Assembly: GCF_001189535.1 (NCBI RefSeq)
Contig: NZ_CP012070.1
Location: forward strand, 2,914,001 to 2,978,000
Reading direction: 5' to 3'
DNA from: Arsenicicoccus sp. oral taxon 190
GTDB lineage: Bacteria > Actinomycetota > Actinomycetes > Actinomycetales > Dermatophilaceae
DNA length: 64,000 bases
Shown here: one piece after another, positions 38,253 to 46,405 of the stretch
How positions within the stretch are numbered: the first letter of the stretch is position 1
Layout: each line of letters opens with the position of its first letter
Made by a program: the position numbers and the translations under genes
Notes under the pieces: generated by a model
What the model was told of the DNA's origin: nothing
The model's database searches: none
What the model saw: the letters and a program-made list of their open reading frames with translations, nothing else

Positions 38253-39052
38253 GCGTGCGCAAGCCGGTCTACGACCACCCGCCGGTCAAGGGCAGCGACG
38301 GCAGCCTGTGCGGCCGCCGGCTCGTCGGGCTGCTGGAGAACCTCTTCTTCGCCGTCGCCACCGCGCTGACCCTCGCCTTCGGCGTCGTGCTGCTGCGGGA
38401 GAGCACGACGAGCCTGGTGCACGGCGCCTACCTGCTGGTGTTCTGGGCGGCGATGGCCTACCTCGCGCTGCCGCGGCTGCACCGGATCCTCACCACCATC
38501 TACGTCCCGGACTACTTCATCGGGCGGGCCCGCACCGCCGACGGCCTCCTGGGTGATCCCGTCAACCTCGCGTTGACCGGCAGCGACGAGCAGATCCACG
38601 CCGCGATGCAACGCGCCGGGTGGGTGCTCGCCGACCCGGTCGACCTGCACTCCAGCGCGCGGATCGTGTCGTCCTCCCTCACCCGTCGCAGCTATCCCGA
38701 GGCGCCCGTCAGCCCGCTGCTGCTCTTCGGCCAGATCCAGGCGTTCGCCTACCAGCAGGAGGTCGAGGGCAACCCCGCCCAGCGGCACCACGTGCGCTTC
38801 TGGCCGTGCCCGCCGGGGTGGCTGCTGCCGGGCGGCCACCGCGTCGACTGGCTCGCCGCCGGCACCTACGACCGCTCGGTCGGGCTGTCCCTCTTCACCT
38901 TCCAGGTGACCCACAAGATCGACCGGGACATCGACGTCGAGCGCGACTACATCGTCGACACCCTCACGTATGCCGTCCCCGAGGTCGGGGTCTCGGTCAT
39001 CGAGGACTTCTCCACGGGCCACCACCACCGCAACGCGGCGGCGACGCCGTGA
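38249..39052 (+). CDS. LssY C-terminal domain-containing protein
   Basis: The 267-residue protein has two membrane helices (about residues 30-80) and a soluble LssY_C domain (PF14067-like): VPDYFIGRARTADGLLGDPV in part, AAMQRAGWVLADPVDL, YPEAPVSPLLLFGQIQAFAYQ in part, RHHVRFWPCPPGWLLPGG and GLSLFTFQVTHKIDRDID. The function is unknown. The domain also occurs fused to PAP2/DedA-type membrane proteins, suggesting an envelope role. GTG at 38249 overlaps the stop of the broken membrane gene. Its last 106 bases overlap a convergent gene. Confidence 0.85.
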   Translation: MSVRKPVYDHPPVKGSDGSLCGRRLVGLLENLFFAVATALTLAFGVVLLRESTTSLVHGAYLLVFWAAMAYLALPRLHRILTTIYVPDYFIGRARTADGLLGDPVNLALTGSDEQIHAAMQRAGWVLADPVDLHSSARIVSSSLTRRSYPEAPVSPLLLFGQIQAFAYQQEVEGNPAQRHHVRFWPCPPGWLLPGGHRVDWLAAGTYDRSVGLSLFTFQVTHKIDRDIDVERDYIVDTLTYAVPEVGVSVIEDFSTGHHHRNAAATP

Positions 39053-39435
39053 TGACCGACGGGGACCTGCCCGGCTCCCGGGACGACGAGGAAGCACGGG
39101 CGCCCGGCAGCCAACGGCGTGACCCACACCTGCTGGCCCGTCGTCGCGTGCACCCCGGACCACGGCACATCCCACACCTCACCGGTGGCACCGACGAGGC
39201 GGTGGTGGGTGGTGTGCACCTCAGGGGCCACGGTCATCGCCGCGAGATCGCCTGGGGCGCGGGCAAGTCGGGCCCGTGAGCGCCACTCCAGCACGGCGTG
39301 GACCGTCGTGGAGACGAGCAGGATGACGAGCACGAGCTGGATCCACCACCGGACACCGACCTGGCCCTGGCGCAGGTCCTCGAGGAGGGTCAGCCCCACC
39401 AGGACGGCCAGGGCGGTCGCCGCACCTTGGCGCAC
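38947..39435 (-). CDS. Hypothetical membrane protein convergent with the LssY_C gene
   Basis: The 162-residue protein has two hydrophobic segments (ATALAVLVGLTLLEDL; WWIQLVLVILLVSTTVHAVL) followed by a soluble domain with a protein-like pattern (TTHHRLVGATGEVWDVPW, GRPCFLVVPGAGQVPVGH). GTG at 39435 has GGGGAG eight bases upstream. No family is recognised. Its 3' end overlaps the LssY_C gene by 106 bases, which is long for this genome, so either this C terminus or the other could be misread. Confidence 0.5.
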   Translation of the reverse strand: MRQGAATALAVLVGLTLLEDLRQGQVGVRWWIQLVLVILLVSTTVHAVLEWRSRARLARAPGDLAAMTVAPEVHTTHHRLVGATGEVWDVPWSGVHATTGQQVWVTPLAAGRPCFLVVPGAGQVPVGHHGVAAALRWWWPVEKSSMTETPTSGTAYVRVSTM

Positions 39436-39499
39436 CCGGAACGCTCCCCGTGTGCCGAGCCTGCGCAGGCCGATCGCGCCTCGTCGGCCGAGATGATCC

Positions 39500-40249
39500 T
39501 CATCGCCGCGCCTCCAGCCACGCCACGGCGGCCTCGGGGTCATCGACGGTCGGCACGTCCGCCACGTCCGGTCGGTCGACCATCACGACCGGCAGGCCGA
39601 GCCGCCGCGCCGCCTCGAGCTTGGCGGCCGTGGCCGTGCCCCCACTGTCCTTGGTCACCACCACGTCGATCGCGTGCTCGCGCAACAACGCCAGCTCCCC
39701 CTCGACGCGGAACGGCCCTCGAGCCAGCACGACCTCGGCATACGGCGGGACCACCGCAGGCGGGTCCACCGACCGCACCAGGCAGAAGGTGTCGTGCAGG
39801 AACGCGAACTCCCCCACCTCCTGGCGCCCGATCGTCAGGAACAGCCGCCGCCCCAGGTACGCCGCGATGTGGGCGGCGTCCGCGAGCGTCGGCACCCGGT
39901 GCCAGTTGTCGCCGTCCTGCTCCTCCCACCCCGGCCGGCGCAGCGCCACCAGGGGCACGCCGACCTGCGAGCAGGCCTGCGCCGCATGCTCGCTCATCCG
40001 GGCGGCATAGGGGTGGGTGGCGTCGACGACCACGTCGACGCGCTCCGCGCGGAGGTATGCCGTCAGCCCGGCCACACCACCGAAGCCCCCGACCCGGACC
40101 ACGACGTCGGGGACCCGCGGCGCGGACGTCACCCCGGCGAGGGAGTAGCGGACGGCATACGACTCGGGGCGCTCCGCGAGGAGCGCCGCCAGCTGACGGG
40201 CCTCGGTGGTCCCGCCGAGGAGGAGCACGCGACTGGTCACGGGACCCAT
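39500..40249 (-). CDS. cobK: Precorrin-6A (cobalt-precorrin-6A) reductase
   Basis: The 249-residue protein has the CobK/CbiJ features: VLLLGGTTEARQLAALLAER in part at the start, VVVRVGGFGGVAGLTAYL, VVDATHPYAARMS, LFLTIGRQEVGEF and VVTKDSGGTATAAKLEAAR. It reduces precorrin-6A to dihydroprecorrin-6Y with NADPH. The first ATG (40249) is given; GTG 40240 is also possible. It is divergent from cbiD with only 25 bases between starts, so their promoters overlap. Confidence 0.94.
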   Translation of the reverse strand: MGPVTSRVLLLGGTTEARQLAALLAERPESYAVRYSLAGVTSAPRVPDVVVRVGGFGGVAGLTAYLRAERVDVVVDATHPYAARMSEHAAQACSQVGVPLVALRRPGWEEQDGDNWHRVPTLADAAHIAAYLGRRLFLTIGRQEVGEFAFLHDTFCLVRSVDPPAVVPPYAEVVLARGPFRVEGELALLREHAIDVVVTKDSGGTATAAKLEAARRLGLPVVMVDRPDVADVPTVDDPEAAVAWLEARR

Positions 40250-40262
40250 CCCATCACAGTGC

Positions 40263-40268
40263 GACAAT
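40263..40268 (+). promoter_or_regulatory. GACAAT -10 element of cbiD
   Basis: GACAAT is followed by six bases and the ATG at 40275, predicting a leaderless message. Confidence 0.45.
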
Positions 40269-40274
40269 GCCGCC

Positions 40275-41414
40275 ATGGCGCAGGTCACGGGCGGTCGCGA
40301 GGGGCAGCTGGAGCACACCGGGCTCCGACCCGGGTGGACGACGGGGGCGTGCGCGACCGCCGCGACCAAGGCCGCGTGGACGGCGCTGCTGGCCGGTGAC
40401 TTCCCCGACCCGGTGACGATCACGCTGCCCAAGGGCCGGACGCCGGCGTTCGCACTGACCGCGGAGGCCCGGGGCGACGGCTGGGCCGAGGCCGCGGTCA
40501 CCAAGGACGCGGGCGACGACCCCGACGTGACGCACGGCGCCGTCGTCCGGGCCCGCGTGCGGCACGGCGCGCCGGGCACGGGGGTCGTCTTCCGCGGCGG
40601 CCACGGGGTCGGGCGGGTGACCCTGCCGGGCCTGCCCCTCGACGTCGGTGAGCCGGCCATCAACCCGGTCCCCCGGCAGCTGATGCGTCAGGCCGTGCGG
40701 GAGGTCGTCGGGGTGGCCGAGGGGGCGCCCGACCCCGACGTGGCCATCGAGGTCAGCGTCGACCAGGGCGTCGAGATGGCCCGCCACACCTGGAACCCGC
40801 GCATCGGCATCGTCGACGGCCTGTCCATCCTCGGCACGACCGGGGTCGTCGTCCCCTACTCCTGCGCGGCGTGGATCGACTCCATCCGCCGCGGCATCGA
40901 CGTCTCGGAGGCGCTCGGCCTGCCGCACGTCGCGGGCTGCACCGGCTCGACCTCGGAGCGCGTCGTGACCGAGCTCTACGACCTGCCGACGCCGGCGCTG
41001 CTCGACATGGGTGACTTCGTGGGCGCCGTCCTGAAGTACCTCCGAGCGCACCCCCGCCCGCGGCTGACGATCTGCGGCGGTTTCGCCAAGCTCTCCAAGC
41101 TCGCGGCCGGCCACCTCGACCTGCACTCCGGGCGCTCCCAGGTGGACCAGGCGCACCTGGCGTCGCTCGCCGAGCAGGCCGGCGCCCCAGCCGATCTCGT
41201 GGCCGACCTGCACGAGGTCAACACCGGCCTGGAGGCGCTCACCCGGTGCCAGGCCGCGGGCGTCCCCCTCGGGGACCAGGTCGCGTATGCCGCCCGCCGG
41301 ACCGCCCTGGAGGTGCTACAGGGCGCGCCGGTGCAGGTCGACGTGGTCTGCATCGACCGGGCCGGCACGATCGTCGGACGCACCGAACCCGCGGGGTCCG
41401 TCAGCGGGACGTGA
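40275..41414 (+). CDS. cbiD: Cobalt-precorrin-5B (C1)-methyltransferase
   Basis: The 379-residue protein shows the CbiD signatures RPGWTTGACATAATKAAW, VTLPGLPLDVGEPAINPVPR in part, GIVDGLSILGTTGVVVPYS in part, TGSTSE and CGGFAKLSKLAAGHLDLHSG in part. It methylates C1 in the anaerobic-type pathway, the step done by CobF in the aerobic pathway. It is the only plus-strand gene between cobK and cobM and overlaps the cobM end by 14 bases. Confidence 0.95.
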   Translation: MAQVTGGREGQLEHTGLRPGWTTGACATAATKAAWTALLAGDFPDPVTITLPKGRTPAFALTAEARGDGWAEAAVTKDAGDDPDVTHGAVVRARVRHGAPGTGVVFRGGHGVGRVTLPGLPLDVGEPAINPVPRQLMRQAVREVVGVAEGAPDPDVAIEVSVDQGVEMARHTWNPRIGIVDGLSILGTTGVVVPYSCAAWIDSIRRGIDVSEALGLPHVAGCTGSTSERVVTELYDLPTPALLDMGDFVGAVLKYLRAHPRPRLTICGGFAKLSKLAAGHLDLHSGRSQVDQAHLASLAEQAGAPADLVADLHEVNTGLEALTRCQAAGVPLGDQVAYAARRTALEVLQGAPVQVDVVCIDRAGTIVGRTEPAGSVSGT

Positions 41415-42177
41415 TCGGGGGCGGCAGCGCGCAGTCGTGCCGGTCCCGCTCGGTCGAGTAGAGGTGCGAGTCGCGGAACTCCGACGCCGCGAGCACCTGC
41501 CCGACGAGGATCACCGCGGTCCGCCGCAGCCCGTGGTCGCGCACCGCGTCGCCGAGCTCGCCGAGGGTCCCCCGCCACACGACCTGCTCCGGCCGGCTCG
41601 CCATCGCGACCACCGCGGCGGGACAGTCGAGCCCGTAGTGGGGGGCGAGCTCGGTTACCACCTCGTCGGCGAGGTGGGTGGCGAGGTGCAGCGCAATCAG
41701 GGCGCGGGCGGCCCCGAGGTTGGCGATCGTCTCGTGCTCCGGCATCGCCGACGCGTTGCGGGAGAGCCGGGTCAGGATGACGGTCTGCCCGACGGTGGGG
41801 ACGGTGAGCTCACGCCCGAGCGCCGCCGCGGCCGCGGCGAAGGCGGGCACCCCGGGGACCATGGCGTAGGGGATCCCCGCGGCCTCCAGCCGCCGCACCT
41901 GCTCGGCCAGCGCGGAGAAGATCGACAGGTCGCCCGACTGCAGCCGCGCCACGTCGTGCCCCGCCTCGTGGGCGGCGACGATCTCGGCGGTGATCTGGTC
42001 CAGGTCCAGGTGGGCGGTGTCGACCAGGCGCGCGTCGGCCCGGCACTCGGCCAGCAGCTCCTCCGGCACCAGCGCCCCGGCGTAGAGCACGACGGAGCAC
42101 GCCTGCAGCAGCCGCAGCCCCCGCACGGTGATGAGGTCGGCCGCCCCGGGTCCGGCGCCGATGAAGTGGACGGTCAT
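41401..42177 (-). CDS. cobM: Precorrin-4 C11-methyltransferase
   Basis: The 258-residue protein is a tetrapyrrole methyltransferase: VHFIGAGPGAADLITVRG, VVLYAGALVPEELL, VARLQSGDLSIFSAL, VPGVPAFAAAAAALGRELT and QTVILTRLSRNASAMPE. The last two are typical of CobM/CbiF. It adds the C11 methyl group to precorrin-4. ATG 42177 overlaps the cobL stop by four bases; it is the last gene of the cobD-cobQ-cobL-cobM operon. Confidence 0.95.
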   Translation of the reverse strand: MTVHFIGAGPGAADLITVRGLRLLQACSVVLYAGALVPEELLAECRADARLVDTAHLDLDQITAEIVAAHEAGHDVARLQSGDLSIFSALAEQVRRLEAAGIPYAMVPGVPAFAAAAAALGRELTVPTVGQTVILTRLSRNASAMPEHETIANLGAARALIALHLATHLADEVVTELAPHYGLDCPAAVVAMASRPEQVVWRGTLGELGDAVRDHGLRRTAVILVGQVLAASEFRDSHLYSTERDRHDCALPPPITSR

Positions 42178-43397
42178 GCGGGCAGCTCCTCGGGTCGGAC
42201 GACGGACCACTGGGTGACGGGCCGTGACGGGCTCCACGACGTGAAGCCCCCCACCGCGTCGGCGTGCGACACCTCGAGCCGGGTGAGCGACCCGCCATAC
42301 CGGCGAAACATGATGAAGAGCAACGCCTCCGAGTCGAGGGTGACGGTGTTGGCGACGAGCCGGCCACCGGGCCGCAACGCGTCCAGGACGGCGGGGACGA
42401 GCCCCGGCGCGGTGAGCCCCCCACCGACGAAGACGGCGTCCGGCCGCGACAACCCGGCGAGCGCGTCCGGTGCCAGCCCCTCGACGACCTGCAGGCCGGG
42501 CACGCCGAGCCGGTCGGCGTTGCGGCGGATCCGCTTGACCCGGTCGGGGCGGGGCTCGACGGTGACGGCGCGACAGGTGGGGTGGGCGCGAAGCCACTCG
42601 ATGCCGATGCTGCCGGAGCCGCCCCCGATGTCCCACAGCAGCTCCCCCGGCGCCGGGCGCAGCGCCGCCAGCGTCGCGGAGCGCACGTGCTGCTTGGTGA
42701 GCTGCCCGTCGGTCTCGTAGAGCTCGTCCGCGAGCCCCGGCACCAGCCCCACCAGCGAATCGTATGACGAGAGACACTGCACCGCAACGATGTTGAGCGG
42801 GCTGCCGGGGTCGGCGTCCCACGAGGCGGCGACGCCCTCGACGACGCGCTCGGCCGGCCCGCCGAGGTCCGAGAGCACCCACATCAGGCTGTCCCCCAGG
42901 CCGTGCTCGGTCAGCAGCGTGGCCACCGCCTGGGGCGTCAGCGCATCTCGGGACAGCACGAGGACGCGTCGGCCCGGGTGCGCGACCACGGCGAGCCGCT
43001 GCAGCGGCCGGCCCACCGCGGACACCACGTCGACGTCCTCCAACCCCCACCCGAGGCGGGCGCAGGCCAGCGACAGCGACGACGGCGCCCCGATCACGTC
43101 GACCCGGTCGGTGCCCAGCAGCTCCGCCAGGGTGCGCCCGATGCCGTGGTGCATCGGGTCGCCGCTGGCCAGGACGACGACCCGGGCGTCGCCCAGCCCG
43201 TCGAGCAGCGGCCGCAGCCCCTCGCGGAGCGGGGTCGGCAGCGGCAGGACCCGGGCGTCGTGGTGCCCGGCCACCAGGTCGGTCTGGCGGGGGCTGCCCA
43301 CGAGGACGTCGGCGTCGGTCACGGCGGCGCGGGCCCGGTCGGCCAGGCTGGCCCACCCGTCGGCGCCGATCCCGACGACCACCACGGGTGCGGTCAC
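42174..43397 (-). CDS. cobL: Precorrin-6Y C5,15-methyltransferase (decarboxylating)
   Basis: The 407-residue protein joins a CbiE-type methyltransferase (residues 1-210: VVVVGIGADGWASLADRAR, VVVLASGDPMHHGIGRTLAE, VIGAPSSLSLACARLGW) to a CbiT-type domain (about 225-407: LLWDIGGGSGSIGIEWLRAH, VTVEPRPDRVKRIRRNADRL, DAVFVGGGLT). It methylates C5 and C15 and decarboxylates the acetate at C12. GTG 43397 overlaps the cobQ stop by four bases. Confidence 0.96.
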   Translation of the reverse strand: MTAPVVVVGIGADGWASLADRARAAVTDADVLVGSPRQTDLVAGHHDARVLPLPTPLREGLRPLLDGLGDARVVVLASGDPMHHGIGRTLAELLGTDRVDVIGAPSSLSLACARLGWGLEDVDVVSAVGRPLQRLAVVAHPGRRVLVLSRDALTPQAVATLLTEHGLGDSLMWVLSDLGGPAERVVEGVAASWDADPGSPLNIVAVQCLSSYDSLVGLVPGLADELYETDGQLTKQHVRSATLAALRPAPGELLWDIGGGSGSIGIEWLRAHPTCRAVTVEPRPDRVKRIRRNADRLGVPGLQVVEGLAPDALAGLSRPDAVFVGGGLTAPGLVPAVLDALRPGGRLVANTVTLDSEALLFIMFRRYGGSLTRLEVSHADAVGGFTSWSPSRPVTQWSVVRPEELPA

Positions 43398-44893
43398 AGT
43401 CCGATCAGCTCCTTCAGCGCACGGGTGTCCAGGTGGTCGGCGATCGCGTCGGCCAACCGGTCGAGCATCGCGGTGCGCTGCTCGGCGAAGGCCGGGGCGC
43501 CCGGGTCGGGCCGCCACGCCGGGCGGGCCCGCTCGGCCACCACCTGCAGGAAGCCGCGCCGGAAGCCGTCGTTCTCGAAGGCGCCGTGCCAGGTGGTCCC
43601 CCACACCGACCCGCGGTGCCACCCGTCGAGGAAGGGCGTGGTCTCGGCATACCGCTCGGACCGGGGCTGGTCGGTGCGCTCGCTGACGCCGTGGTGGATC
43701 AGATAGCCGCGCACCCGGTGCCCGTGCCACTGCCCGGTCGGGGTCCCGAGGTGCTTGTGGGTCTGGAAGGTGACCCGCGTCGGCAGCAGCCCGAGCCCCG
43801 CGACCTCGGCCGGGCTCCCGGCCTCGACCCCGGCCCGGTCCACGATCTGCTCGGCGAGCATCTGGTAGCCGCCGCAGATGCCGAGCACCGGCCGCCCGGC
43901 CTCCGCGCGCGCGACGACCGCGCGGTCGAGGCCCCGCTCGCGCGCCCAGGCCAGGTCGCTCAGCGTCGCCCGCGACCCCGGCAGGACCGCGAGGTCCGCG
44001 GCGGCGACGACGGCGGGGTCGGCCGTGACCTCCACCTGCACCCCGGGCTCGATGGCGAGCGCGTCGACGTCGGTCGCGTTGCTGACCCGGGGGAAGCGGA
44101 CCACGGCGACCCGCAGCGGCTCGTCCGTGACCGGCCGGGCCGCGGCCGACCCGGCATGCCGCCACCCCGAGATCGCCAGCGCGTCCTCCGAGTCCAGCCA
44201 CACGTCCTGCAGGTAGGGGACGACGCCGAGCACCGGGCGCCCGCCCGTGCGCTCCTCGAGCATCCGCAGCCCCGGCTCGAGCAGCCCGAGGTCGCCGCGG
44301 AACTTGTTGACGATCCAGGCCTTGAGGCACGCCTGGTCCGCCGGGTCGAGGATCCCCAGCGTGCCGTAGAACGCGGCCAGCACCCCGCCGCGGTCGATGT
44401 CGCCGACCACCACGACGGGCAGGTCGACGGCCCGAGCCAGACCGAGGTTGACGTAGTCGCCCGCGCGCAGGTTGATCTCGGCGGGCGAGCCCGCCCCCTC
44501 CGCGATGACGACGTCGTGGCGCGACGCGAGGTCGCGGAATGCCTCGAACGCCGCGCCCGCCAGCGCCCGACGCCCCGTCGCCCACTCCCCCGCCTGCAGC
44601 TCGCCCCAGGGCCGGCCCATGAGGACGACGTGGCTGCGGCGGTCCGAGCCGGGCTTGAGCAGGACCGGGTTCATGGCCGCCTCGGGGGTGACGCCGCAGG
44701 CGAGGGCCTGCACCCACTGCGCCCGCCCGATCTCGGCGCCGTCGGGGCAGACCATGGAGTTGTTGGACATGTTCTGCGCCTTGAACGGCGCCACCCGCAC
44801 CCCCTCGCGGGCCAGCCAGCGGCAGATCCCCGCGGTGACGAGGGACTTGCCCGCGTCGGAGGTGGTGCCGGCGACGAGCAGCCCGCGGGTCAC
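43394..44893 (-). CDS. cobQ: Cobyric acid synthase
   Basis: The 499-residue protein has an N-terminal ATPase domain (LLVAGTTSDAGKSLVTAGIC, APFKAQNMSNNSMV, HVVLMGRPWGEL, VVVGDIDRGGVLAAFYGTL) and a C-terminal glutamine amidotransferase domain (nucleophile in VLGICGGYQMLA, closing His in GYLIHHGVSER). It amidates positions b, d, e and g of the corrin ring. GTG 44893 overlaps the cobD stop by four bases. Confidence 0.96.
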   Translation of the reverse strand: MTRGLLVAGTTSDAGKSLVTAGICRWLAREGVRVAPFKAQNMSNNSMVCPDGAEIGRAQWVQALACGVTPEAAMNPVLLKPGSDRRSHVVLMGRPWGELQAGEWATGRRALAGAAFEAFRDLASRHDVVIAEGAGSPAEINLRAGDYVNLGLARAVDLPVVVVGDIDRGGVLAAFYGTLGILDPADQACLKAWIVNKFRGDLGLLEPGLRMLEERTGGRPVLGVVPYLQDVWLDSEDALAISGWRHAGSAAARPVTDEPLRVAVVRFPRVSNATDVDALAIEPGVQVEVTADPAVVAAADLAVLPGSRATLSDLAWARERGLDRAVVARAEAGRPVLGICGGYQMLAEQIVDRAGVEAGSPAEVAGLGLLPTRVTFQTHKHLGTPTGQWHGHRVRGYLIHHGVSERTDQPRSERYAETTPFLDGWHRGSVWGTTWHGAFENDGFRRGFLQVVAERARPAWRPDPGAPAFAEQRTAMLDRLADAIADHLDTRALKELIGL

Positions 44894-45900
44894 GTGAGTC
44901 CTCCTGCGCTCGTGGCGCCTCGCGCGCCGACCCTGCGGTCCCGTATGCCGTCCGCCACCGCCGCGACCACCACCGCGACCCCGAGGGCCGCCGTCCCGAC
45001 GGCCCGGGACAGCCGCACCGCCCGGGCCAGGTCGGCCACGACGACGGGTCGGCCGCGCCCCAGCGTGCCGCGGTCCTCCCGGTGACCGTCGTAGCGGTTG
45101 CTGCCACCGAGGCGGACGCCGAGGGCGCCGGCGAAGGTGGCCTCGACCGGCCCGGCGTTGGGGCTGGGGTGGTGGGGCGCGTCCTCGCGCCAGGCCCGCC
45201 GGCACTCGCGCGGGTCGCCGCCGGTCAGTGGCGCCAGCGCCGTGGCCAGCAGGGCGCACGCCCGGGCCGGCAGGTAGTTGATCACGTCGTCGAGCCGCGC
45301 TGCGGCCCAACCGAACTCGCGGTAGCGATCGTTGCGGTAGCCCACCATCGCGTCGAGCGTGTTGACCGCGCGGTAGCCGACGAGGCCGGGCAGGCCCAGG
45401 GCGGCACCCCACAGGAGCGGGGCGACGACGGCGTCGGAGGTGTTCTCCCCCAGCGACTCCGTGGCCGCCCGCGCCAGCTCGGCGACGTCCAGGTCGTCGG
45501 CCGACCGGGAGCACAGGTGCCCGAGCCGTCGCCGCGCGCCGGGGAGGTCGTCGGCCGTCAGCAGCCTGCTCATCGCGGCTCCCTCCCGACCCAGGCTCGT
45601 GCCGCCGAGCACGGCCCAGGTGACGACCGCGGTGGTGACGGCCCGCGCCGCCGGCCGTCGTCGCAGCCGGCGCTCGGCGAGTGCGGCGACGGCGACGCAC
45701 GGCACCACGAGCACCGCTACGTGCCCGACGCCCGCGCCCCGCTCGGGGCGGTAGGTGGCGCGCTCGACCCACGTCGCCGCCCGGCCGAAGGCCGCCACCG
45801 GATGACCGCGCCGGGGGTCGGCGAGCACGACGTCCGCGAGGTGCCCGAGGACGAGCCCGGCCGCCCGCGGCCACCACGCCACCCGCTCACCCGTCTGCAC
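44890..45900 (-). CDS. cobD: Adenosylcobinamide-phosphate synthase (CobD/CbiB)
   Basis: The 336-residue membrane protein has the CbiB signatures HPVAAFGRAATWVER, ATESLGENTSDAVVAPLLW, VNTLDAMVGYRNDRYREFGW and PHHPSPNAGPVEATFAGALG, with four or five helices. It joins cobyric acid and aminopropanol (phosphate), the latter probably supplied by the CobC homolog in the first block. The start is GTG 45900, nine bases after the stop of the CobE-like gene. Confidence 0.94.
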   Translation of the reverse strand: MQTGERVAWWPRAAGLVLGHLADVVLADPRRGHPVAAFGRAATWVERATYRPERGAGVGHVAVLVVPCVAVAALAERRLRRRPAARAVTTAVVTWAVLGGTSLGREGAAMSRLLTADDLPGARRRLGHLCSRSADDLDVAELARAATESLGENTSDAVVAPLLWGAALGLPGLVGYRAVNTLDAMVGYRNDRYREFGWAAARLDDVINYLPARACALLATALAPLTGGDPRECRRAWREDAPHHPSPNAGPVEATFAGALGVRLGGSNRYDGHREDRGTLGRGRPVVVADLARAVRLSRAVGTAALGVAVVVAAVADGIRDRRVGARGATSAGGLT

Positions 45901-45909
45901 CCGCTCACC

Positions 45910-46314
45910 CTATCCGGCGCCCGGGGCGCCCTCACGCCGGCCCACGACGACCACCGCGGTGCTCGACCGCGCCCGCCCGAGCACCGCGCACCCCGAGGTG
46001 AGCACCGCGGCCTCGGCGACGCTCGGGACCCCCACCCGACGGGCGACGGTGGCGCTGGCAGCCGCGACGGGCTGGGCGGCGAGCTGGGGGTCGGCATACG
46101 TGACGAGCGGGACGCCGAGGTGGGCCGCGAGGGAGACGATCGCGGGCTCAGCCGCCTTGCGCTCGGCCGTGGCGACGCAGCCCACGCGGGCCGGCTCACC
46201 CGGCCCGCTGCCTGCGCCCGCGCCCAGGTCGCGCAGCAGCGCGTCGACGAGGCGCGCCAGGTCACCGGCCGGTGCACCCGCGCGCGTCCCCACCCCGACG
46301 ACCAACGTAGCCAC
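45910..46314 (-). CDS. CobE/CbiG C-terminal domain protein
   Basis: The 134-residue protein matches the CbiG C-terminal/CobE fold: VVGVGTRAGAPAGDLARLVDA in part, VGCVATAERKAAEPAIVSLA in part, LVTYADPQLAA and SVAEAAVLTSG. CobE is a small protein of unclear catalytic role in aerobic clusters; the CbiG N-terminal hydrolase half is absent here. GTG 46314. It is the first gene of the minus-strand cobD-cobQ-cobL-cobM unit, which supports a cobalamin role. Confidence 0.85.
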   Translation of the reverse strand: MATLVVGVGTRAGAPAGDLARLVDALLRDLGAGAGSGPGEPARVGCVATAERKAAEPAIVSLAAHLGVPLVTYADPQLAAQPVAAASATVARRVGVPSVAEAAVLTSGCAVLGRARSSTAVVVVGRREGAPGAG

Positions 46315-46351
46315 GGGTCGATCCTGCCACCGGCGACCGGCCCGGGGTGCG

Positions 46352-46385
46352 CGCGAGCCCGCCCCCGGTCGGGGACGGGCTCGCG
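46352..46385 (-). terminator. Terminator after the 46.4-kb lipoprotein gene
   Basis: A 10-bp perfect inverted repeat (46352-46361 and 46376-46385) continues inwards with CCCCG/CGGGG. It begins 20 bases beyond the lipoprotein stop and separates it from the downstream cobalamin operon. Confidence 0.75.
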
Positions 46386-46405
46386 AGCAGGCGTGGCCGG
46401 CTCGG

